Shown here: positions 32,104-37,165 of the stretch, one piece after another
Layout of the letters: each line of letters opens with the position of its first letter
Numbering within the stretch: the first letter of the stretch is position 1
Program-made: the position numbers and the translations under genes
Notes under the pieces: generated by a model
The model's database searches: none
What the model was told of the DNA's origin: nothing
The model's input: only the letters and a program-made list of their open reading frames with translations
Origin: an uncultured Bdellovibrio sp.
GTDB lineage: Bacteria; Bdellovibrionota; Bdellovibrionia; Bdellovibrionales; Bdellovibrionaceae
Reading direction: 5' to 3'
Assembly: GCF_946478835.1 (NCBI RefSeq)
Contig: NZ_CAMLDV010000015.1
Span: forward strand, 1 to 37,165
Length of the DNA stretch: 37,165 nucleotides

Positions 32104-33048
32104 TTAGTGAGAAGCTTGAGCCTCAAGCCATCTTTCAGCATCAATGGCTGCCATGCAACCTGTACCCGCCGCTGTGATCGCTTGACGATATACATGATCT
32201 TGCACGTCTCCGGCTGCAAAGACACCTGGAATATTAGTATAAGTGGTATTTGGTTGAGTTACCAAATAGCCTGTCTCATTCATATCCAACATTCCTTTAA
32301 ACAGGTCCGTATTAGGCTTATGTCCAATGGCTAGGAATAACCCCGTGATTGGAAGTTCTTTGACAGCTCCAGTGACCGTGCTTTTGATTTTGGCACCCGT
32401 CATGCTTTTGCCGTCACCCAAAACTTCAGCCACTTCGGTATTCCACAAGATTTCAATTTTTGGATTTTTCATCACACGCTCTGCCATGATTTTAGAGGCG
32501 CGGAAATGGTCGCGTCTGTGAAGCAAGTAAACTTTAGAAGCAAAACGAGTCAGGAATTGAGCTTCTTCCATCGCTGTATCACCGCCACCGACAACGCCGA
32601 TTTCTTGATTGCGGAAGAAAGCACCATCACAAGTTGCACACGCCGAAACACCGCGATTGGCGTATTGTTTCTCAGAAGGTAGACCCAAGTATTTTGCACT
32701 CGCACCTGTCGAAATGATCACGGATTTTGCCAAATGCAATTTGTCGCCCACCCAAACTTTGAAAGGACGTTGAGAGAAATCCACTTTCGTCACGTTGCGA
32801 GTGAGGAAGCGCGTTCCAAATCTCTCCGCTTGTTTTCTCATCACAGTGATCAAGTCGGGTCCCGTGATTCCGTGCTCAAAGCCAGGGAAGTTTTCAACTT
32901 CTGTTGTTGTCATCAATTGACCGCCGGCTTCTTCACCTTCAATCATGAGCGGCTCAAGGTTCGCGCGAGAAGTGTAAACCGCAGATGTCAAACCTGCAGG
33001 GCCAGAACCGATGATGATAACGTTTTCTACTTTTTGATCTTGTGTCAT
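32104..33048 (-). CDS. trxB: Thioredoxin reductase
   Basis: A 314-residue flavoprotein that uses NADPH to reduce thioredoxin and so keeps the cytoplasm reduced. FAD motif GSGPAG is at 14-19, the redox-active pair is C137/C140 in CATC, NADPH motif GVVGGGDTAMEEA follows, and the closing FAAGDVQD and TAAGTGCMAA segments bind FAD. Length and motif order match bacterial TrxB. ATG 33048 has AGGA five bases before it; a GTG at 33060 is the longer alternative. It is divergent from a 2Fe-2S ferredoxin gene and cotranscribed with the receiver gene downstream. Confidence 0.96.
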   Translation of the reverse strand: MTQDQKVENVIIIGSGPAGLTSAVYTSRANLEPLMIEGEEAGGQLMTTTEVENFPGFEHGITGPDLITVMRKQAERFGTRFLTRNVTKVDFSQRPFKVWVGDKLHLAKSVIISTGASAKYLGLPSEKQYANRGVSACATCDGAFFRNQEIGVVGGGDTAMEEAQFLTRFASKVYLLHRRDHFRASKIMAERVMKNPKIEILWNTEVAEVLGDGKSMTGAKIKSTVTGAVKELPITGLFLAIGHKPNTDLFKGMLDMNETGYLVTQPNTTYTNIPGVFAAGDVQDHVYRQAITAAGTGCMAAIDAERWLEAQASH

Positions 33049-33120
33049 AGATTTCCTCACAAAATAGGCAATATTTACGCCCCTAGGCTATCAACAAACA
33101 AAGTTGTTTTCATTAGTTCT

Positions 33121-33150
33121 TTGCACGTTTTGGACTGCGTCAGCTACAAT
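33121..33150 (+). promoter_or_regulatory. Candidate promoter of the ferredoxin gene
   Basis: TACAAT (33145-33150) matches the -10 consensus at five of six positions, with TTGCAC (33121-33126) 18 bases before it. The -10 box lies only five bases from the ATG, so a transcript from it would begin at or next to the start codon. Confidence 0.35.
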
Positions 33151-33155
33151 GAGCC

Positions 33156-33443
33156 ATGCCTTTGATTTCGTTTAAAAAGAATCGACCACCCTATGAGGTT
33201 TCCCACGGTGCAAACCTGATGAAGTCTCTGCTTGATGCAGGCCTTCCTGTTGCTTCAAGTTGTGACGGCGATGGCGTTTGCGCTAAATGCAAAATCATCA
33301 TCGTAGAGGGTGGAGAAAACTTATCGGGAGAGAACGAGACGGAAGTTTTCCTTAAGGAAACCAATAATATTCCATCGGGCATGCGTATTAGTTGCCAAAC
33401 CGAAGTCTTTGGCGACATCACGGTGGATGCGACTTACTGGTAG
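33156..33443 (+). CDS. 2Fe-2S ferredoxin
   Basis: A 95-residue electron-transfer protein of the plant/adrenodoxin-like beta-grasp type. Cluster ligands C36, C42 and C45 (CDGDGVCAKC, CX5CX2C) and C80 (RISCQTE) are all present, and the N-terminal strand-helix (ISFKKNRPPYEV, ANLMKSLLDAG) fits the fold. The partner enzymes are not in the window, though thioredoxin reductase is divergent to it and the tandem diiron protein would need an electron donor. The ribosome site is weak (GAG only). It converges on a small exported-protein gene, the stops being two bases apart. Confidence 0.92.
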   Translation: MPLISFKKNRPPYEVSHGANLMKSLLDAGLPVASSCDGDGVCAKCKIIIVEGGENLSGENETEVFLKETNNIPSGMRISCQTEVFGDITVDATYW

Positions 33444-33445
33444 AA

Positions 33446-33733
33446 TCAAAGACCACGGCCCTTAAAAGGAATTCCTGGCGAAGTCGGGTCTTCTTCAGGA
33501 CGATCCCAACCGACAGGGGTTGAGATGTGTTGAGGGCACTTTCCTTTTCCCAACTGAATAAACGAAAGACCTCGATGTCCTCCCATAGGACTTTCACTCG
33601 TACATAAAGTTGTCGAGCCTCGTAAGACTGTTAAGGATTCATTCGGGGCAATAAATTCCGGGTTGTCTCTTCCCGGCGGAATTGCTGCCGAGGCCGCTGA
33701 ACTCAGAATGAAAATAAAGAGAAAGGTTTTCAT
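33446..33733 (-). CDS. Small exported protein
   Basis: ATG 33733 with GGGAGGTG upstream gives 95 residues (the frame is open from 33835). A type I signal peptide (MKTFLFIFILSSAASAA) is followed by about 78 residues rich in Gly and Pro with two cysteines that may pair. No family is recognised. The short mature size and the Pro/Gly content suggest a small periplasmic or secreted protein. Confidence 0.7.
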   Translation of the reverse strand: MKTFLFIFILSSAASAAIPPGRDNPEFIAPNESLTVLRGSTTLCTSESPMGGHRGLSFIQLGKGKCPQHISTPVGWDRPEEDPTSPGIPFKGRGL

Positions 33734-33903
33734 ATTCACCTCCCGCTGTCGCTTATTATAAACCCGTTGCTTGTTTTTCTTAGGGCTGCAATTTAACGCT
33801 GGACCTTGTCCCGGAATCCTTAAGAACAGGACCAAAAATGCCGAAAAGAAAGTGAAATATTTGGTATGACCACACTCGGAACGTATGACAAGGATGGTTC
33901 GCC

Positions 33904-34755
33904 GTGGCTGGCTATTATCTGACGACGGGAAAGTTAAAACTGGGTCCTCTCTCTGAAAAGGACATTCTTTCTGGAGTTCGCTCTGGAAAAATCAGTTTGT
34001 TCGACATGATTCTTAACAATCAAACGAATGAATGGATGATGCTTATTCAACATCCGGATTTTTCAGATTTAGAAGGCCCTTCTGAAACACAGAATAACAA
34101 AGAACAAGAAGGCCACTTCGCAGTGGGGCTGATCTCGGATGATTTGAGTGAAGAGACTCAAGCTTCTTCGTTTGTCACACCGGAAAACTTTCCGATTCTG
34201 ACACCCGTTTATTGGTATGAAAAGGAACGCTCCAATCAGCGTTTGAAATACTTGGAAGTGTTGTCTTTGATTCACTCGCAAAAACTGACAGAGCAAAGTC
34301 TTCTTTCAAAAACACCGCACGGTCCCTGGCAAAAGATCATCGACTGGGAAGAGTTTTCGCCGAAGTCGTTAGAGAATTATAAAAAGATCTCCGATGAAAA
34401 GCTTCCTGACGTTCACATTCGCAGAAAATCACCGCGCTTTGCTTGCGGAAAAGTTTTTGTTTCCATTGGGAAAAACGGCGGTTTCCAAGTTTTCTGTCCG
34501 GATATTTCAAGAACCGGTTTGGCGTTTATTGTTCGCTCTGCCAAATGTGACTTGAACGAAAATCTGCATTTGAAATTTCAAGAAACTCTTACGGATAATA
34601 AATCCGATGCCCGCGGCATTGTGGTTTCCGTGCGTAAAGTAAAACTCCCCGGCTCGGACAGCATTTACATCCGCTACGGAGTTCGTTTTACGCATTTGTC
34701 AGAGTCTGGAAGACAGTTTATCGAGGAAATGGCAAAGCAGACCGCTTTGCCATAA
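33904..34755 (+). CDS. GYF_2 plus PilZ domain protein (c-di-GMP receptor)
   Basis: A 283-residue protein starting at GTG 33904 with AGGA nine bases upstream. The N-terminal GYF_2/DUF4339-like domain (YYLTTGKLKLGPLSEKDIL, WMMLIQHPDF) has the GPLS/W arrangement of that family; a middle region repeats part of the pattern (YWYEKERSN, LSKTPHGPWQKI); a PilZ domain covers about residues 172-280 with RRKSPRF (RxxxR) and DISRTGLAF (DxSxxG). These are the c-di-GMP contacts, so binding is likely. It shares its design with the protein at 26925-27746. It stands alone, converging on trmB. Confidence 0.85.
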   Translation: MAGYYLTTGKLKLGPLSEKDILSGVRSGKISLFDMILNNQTNEWMMLIQHPDFSDLEGPSETQNNKEQEGHFAVGLISDDLSEETQASSFVTPENFPILTPVYWYEKERSNQRLKYLEVLSLIHSQKLTEQSLLSKTPHGPWQKIIDWEEFSPKSLENYKKISDEKLPDVHIRRKSPRFACGKVFVSIGKNGGFQVFCPDISRTGLAFIVRSAKCDLNENLHLKFQETLTDNKSDARGIVVSVRKVKLPGSDSIYIRYGVRFTHLSESGRQFIEEMAKQTALP

Positions 34756-34760
34756 TGGAA

Positions 34761-35459
34761 TTACACTTTTTGTAAACGGACCATGTTGATCTTAATGCCC
34801 TCACGCATGAAGATCTTTTCAAAAGCCGTTTCAAAGTTTTGAGCTTTCATTTCTGAGTTGTGTAGATCCTGCGTTTCAAAAATAATTTTATATTTGGATT
34901 CGCGAATCTCATCCATCGCCCACAAGAAATAATCCAAAGAATCCGTCTTGAAGTTGATAAAAGAACCCGGCTTTTGCAAGCGATGCAAAACATCTAAATT
35001 CTGCTTACACACGAAACGATTTTTAGGTTTCTTCGGCGACGTCCATGGATCCGGGAAATGAACGTAAACGTTGTCGATTTCACCTTCAGTAAAAAGCTCG
35101 TCAATATTGAAAGCATGGAAACGTGCAATCGCGGCGTTCTTGCAGCCTGCCGTCACAGCACGACGGATTGTTTGAATCAAAGGTTTGTACTTAAGTTCCA
35201 ATCCCACGAGCAAACGATTTGCATGAGTTTGTGCATGATGAGCAAAGTAAGTTCCATTACCCGTTCCCACTTCCACATCCATCGGCAAAGCGCTGTCGAC
35301 TTTAAAAACATCAGAACGCCATTTGCCTTTGTTGTTGGGAGCACGTAGCTCGTCAAATGCAACGTGAGAATACTCACCGTTCAATGCCAACGTGTAAGCG
35401 TTTTGTTTAGGAAGGTCTTTCGTAATATTAATTCTTCTGCGAGGAACCGGACTTGTCAT
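34761..35459 (-). CDS. trmB: tRNA (guanine-N7)-methyltransferase
   Basis: A 232-residue SAM enzyme that methylates G46 in the variable loop of tRNA. EVGTGNG is at 63-69 (SAM motif I), FPDPW at 135-139 is the TrmB hallmark, followed by a basic SPKKPKNRF, and NFETAFEKIF near the end matches the conserved T/S-xFE motif. It starts at ATG 35459, preceded by AGGTGG, inside the 3' end of the CDF transporter gene (32-base overlap), so the two are translationally coupled. Confidence 0.93.
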   Translation of the reverse strand: MTSPVPRRRINITKDLPKQNAYTLALNGEYSHVAFDELRAPNNKGKWRSDVFKVDSALPMDVEVGTGNGTYFAHHAQTHANRLLVGLELKYKPLIQTIRRAVTAGCKNAAIARFHAFNIDELFTEGEIDNVYVHFPDPWTSPKKPKNRFVCKQNLDVLHRLQKPGSFINFKTDSLDYFLWAMDEIRESKYKIIFETQDLHNSEMKAQNFETAFEKIFMREGIKINMVRLQKV

Positions 35460-36465
35460 AGGCCACCTGATTAGTCGGGTGCGGCCCGCCGGTCAAGCTT
35501 TTCACTGTGAAAGGATGACCTTCCTTAAAGGGCTGCAAACGGATAGGGCAATTTTCGACGTCACAAGCTGAACAGTAGGATTTTTTACAGGGGTCGAGAT
35601 GAAAAGCCAACTCTCCATCAAAATCGTAGTCGGCAACCACTCGGTTTTCAAACGCATGAGTCACTTCATGAGCCTGAGTTACATCCCAATATTCAGGCAC
35701 CACCATGTGCGCATCCACATGATGAAAACGACCCGAACGAATTGTTCTTAGGTGATGAATGTCGATGATGCCCGGCACGCGATTTTTTCTTAAAGCTTCC
35801 GCCAAATTTTCTAAGATATCCTCATCTTGTTCATCCATTAAGATTCCCAAAGACGAACGAACGATGGTGTATCCTGAATACGCCAACTGAAGACCGACAA
35901 GAATCGCCACCACAGGGTCGAGCCACTGAAGCCCTGTGAGCATCACAAGTCCCAAGCCCACCATGACTCCTGCTGTGGTGAGAACGTCAGAAATAACATG
36001 CGCACCACTAGCTCTTAAGGCTTCAGAGTGATGCGTCTTGCCCACACGTTTGAGATACAATCCTAAAGCCAGATTGACCAAAGCCGCTCCCCCAACAATC
36101 AGCAAACCCATTTCCAGTTGCTGAGTGGGCTCGTGATTGATTAAAGCTTTGACCGCCTCACCAATAATCATGATGGCGGCGAAAAAGATCATCCCGCCTT
36201 CAAATGCCGAAGAAAATGATTCTGCTTTTCCGTGCCCATAAGGATGTTCGTGATCGGCAGGTTGAGATGCAAAACGAATAACAAACAAAGCCACCAAAGA
36301 AGCGATCACATTCACGATACTTTCAAGCGCATCGGAAAGGACGGCTGTTGATCCTGTGATTTTATAGGCTCCCAGCTTCAAACCAAAAATAGTGAAACTT
36401 GCCAACGCTGAAATCCACGCGGCACGATTGCGAATTGTATCTGAAGATGTCACGGAGTTTGCCAT
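35428..36465 (-). CDS. Cation diffusion facilitator (CDF) metal transporter with Cys4 tail
   Basis: A 345-residue inner-membrane antiporter of the CDF family, exporting divalent metals for protons. About six transmembrane helices precede a cytoplasmic domain (about 210-292). The membrane site has E48 and N52 in helix 2 (SDALESIVN) where E. coli YiiP has D45/D49, and H156/D160 in helix 5 (HVISD). The HPYGHGKAES loop between helices 2 and 3 is typical. After the usual HxDPC end, four cysteines (C293, C298, C301, C306) form a probable metal-binding knuckle, then a Gly/Pro-rich tail. Metal specificity (Zn, Fe, Mn or Co) cannot be fixed. The ribosome site is weak. It overlaps trmB. Confidence 0.9.
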   Translation of the reverse strand: MANSVTSSDTIRNRAAWISALASFTIFGLKLGAYKITGSTAVLSDALESIVNVIASLVALFVIRFASQPADHEHPYGHGKAESFSSAFEGGMIFFAAIMIIGEAVKALINHEPTQQLEMGLLIVGGAALVNLALGLYLKRVGKTHHSEALRASGAHVISDVLTTAGVMVGLGLVMLTGLQWLDPVVAILVGLQLAYSGYTIVRSSLGILMDEQDEDILENLAEALRKNRVPGIIDIHHLRTIRSGRFHHVDAHMVVPEYWDVTQAHEVTHAFENRVVADYDFDGELAFHLDPCKKSYCSACDVENCPIRLQPFKEGHPFTVKSLTGGPHPTNQVAYDKSGSSQKN

Positions 36466-36504
36466 ATAAAGGGTTTTCGACGATCACCCTCGGTTCGTCA
36501 ATAA

Positions 36505-37165
36505 TTAACCTGCTGCTTTTCGGCGTTTTTGCTGAGCAGACTTCAAATCGACAACAGGAGCGACTTCGGGTTTGTAGTAACAAACTTGGTTACGTCCACT
36601 GCGTTTCGCTTCGTAAAGCGCATGGTCCGCACGGCGCACAAGCTCGCGAGCGCTGATATTCTCACCTGGAATTGTAATCGCAAATCCCACAGAAGCCGTG
36701 AGTTTGATCGAGTCCTCGCCATTTTTGAATGTCGTTTTTTGGATATTTTCACGCAGACGTTCACAGAAGTACGTAGCACCTTCGTGATTCGTTTCCGTCA
36801 AAACAACCAAGAATTCATCTCCACCGTAACGAGCTGGAATATCGACGTTGCGAGTGTTCGCGCGAATGATTTTTCCCACTTCCGAAAGCACGTAACTTCC
36901 AAAAAGATGATCATGCCCGTCATTCACGGTTTTAAAATAGTCCATGTCCATCATCACGACACAAACGTCACGATGGAATCGACGTCCACGCTCCATCTCG
37001 AAGTCCAAACGTTGATACAAAGAACGCATGTTATAAAGACCGGTGAGATCATCGGTATCTACAAGCTCTTTAAGTTTTTCGTTGGCAAAAAGAAGTTGTT
37101 CGTGCAAATCTCGGATGCGCAATTGCGTACGAATGCGTGCTAATAATTCAAGAGGAACGAAAGGT
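36505..37165 (-). CDS. Diguanylate cyclase (GGDEF) response regulator, N-terminal part outside window
   Basis: The frame stays open to the last base, so the gene continues beyond the window. The first visible residues, PFVPLELLARIRTQL, are typical of the last helix of a receiver domain, so this is probably a REC-GGDEF protein. A coiled linker follows, then a full GGDEF domain (DDLTGLYNMRSLYQRL, VVMMDMDYFKTVND). The active site is intact (RYGGDEFL), and RNVD five residues upstream is an inhibitory RxxD site, so it should make c-di-GMP under product control. An alternative internal start (TTG 37122) would remove the receiver part but is unlikely. The C-terminal 30 residues are basic. Confidence 0.9.
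   Translation of the reverse strand, partial: PFVPLELLARIRTQLRIRDLHEQLLFANEKLKELVDTDDLTGLYNMRSLYQRLDFEMERGRRFHRDVCVVMMDMDYFKTVNDGHDHLFGSYVLSEVGKIIRANTRNVDIPARYGGDEFLVVLTETNHEGATYFCERLRENIQKTTFKNGEDSIKLTASVGFAITIPGENISARELVRRADHALYEAKRSGRNQVCYYKPEVAPVVDLKSAQQKRRKAAG

Noticed and set aside
36529..37143. Plus-strand open frame of 204 codons
   Set aside because: Antisense to the intact GGDEF domain and without recognisable motifs.
1..37165. CRISPR arrays, tRNA or rRNA genes, insertion sequences, prophage genes, defence or toxin-antitoxin modules
   Set aside because: No regularly spaced repeats, cloverleaf patterns, transposase motifs or phage genes were seen on reading both strands; short or diverged elements could be missed by eye.

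Overview
The window looks like a stretch of ordinary chromosome from a predatory or predator-related deltaproteobacterium-like organism, most probably Bdellovibrio or a close relative (Bdellovibrionota). This rests on a TIGR02147-type HTH protein, several free-standing receiver domains, GYF_2-PilZ proteins, many small exported or lipobox proteins of no known family, frequent AGGAG-type ribosome sites with occasional TTG or GTG starts, and a perfect TTAC-N3-GTAA site (the LexA motif I recall being reported for Bdellovibrio) upstream of a mutagenesis operon. I see no rRNA, tRNA, CRISPR array, insertion sequence, phage or integration site. The genes are packed tightly, and several convergent pairs have abutting or overlapping stop codons.

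Layout. 1-3.2 kb: an exported protein cut by the window edge, an M23 (LytM-type) peptidase, a PP2C phosphatase (all minus), then a TonB-like protein. 3.2-6 kb: a VOC-fold protein, two single-domain response regulators and a pair of small exported proteins. 6-10.5 kb: a large AceE-type 2-oxoacid dehydrogenase E1 without E2/E3 partners, an alpha/beta-hydrolase-like protein and a methyltransferase. 10.6-13.5 kb: an exported protein coupled to a TIGR02147 regulator, an exported protein with a candidate caspase/CHAT-like His-Cys pair, and a YflT-like protein. 13.6-18.7 kb: the overlapping imuA-imuB-dnaE2 translesion mutagenesis operon behind a LexA-like palindrome. 18.8-21.2 kb: an uncharacterised protein, a periplasmic binding-protein-like protein and an O-methyltransferase. 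21.3-24.8 kb: an OmpA-like lipoprotein, a protein with two complete ferritin-like diiron sites, a divergent FabD-like acyltransferase and a Gph-type phosphatase in one run. 24.9-26.9 kb: the two ATPases of a peptide ABC transporter without permeases. 26.9-31.4 kb: a GYF_2-PilZ protein, a lipoprotein, and a kexin-like subtilase without a prodomain that overlaps an upstream gene encoding what looks like the missing prodomain. 31.5-33.7 kb: trxB coupled to a receiver protein, divergent from a 2Fe-2S ferredoxin, then a small exported protein. 33.9-37.2 kb: a second GYF_2-PilZ protein, trmB overlapping a CDF metal transporter, and a REC-GGDEF diguanylate cyclase cut by the window edge.

How the genes fit together. 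The clearest functional unit is imuA-imuB-dnaE2, in which an inactive Y-family scaffold with a clamp-binding motif and a RecA-like accessory protein would serve an error-prone polymerase under LexA control. A second theme is signalling: one GGDEF enzyme with an intact inhibitory site, two PilZ receptors, three orphan receiver proteins and a PP2C phosphatase. A third is cell-envelope work: M23 peptidase, TonB-like protein, OmpA lipoprotein, subtilase and many exported proteins. The best candidates for undescribed biology are the tandem-diiron/FabD-like pair, the split-prodomain subtilase pair and the His-Cys exported protein. These are inferences from motifs and gene order and have not been tested by database search.
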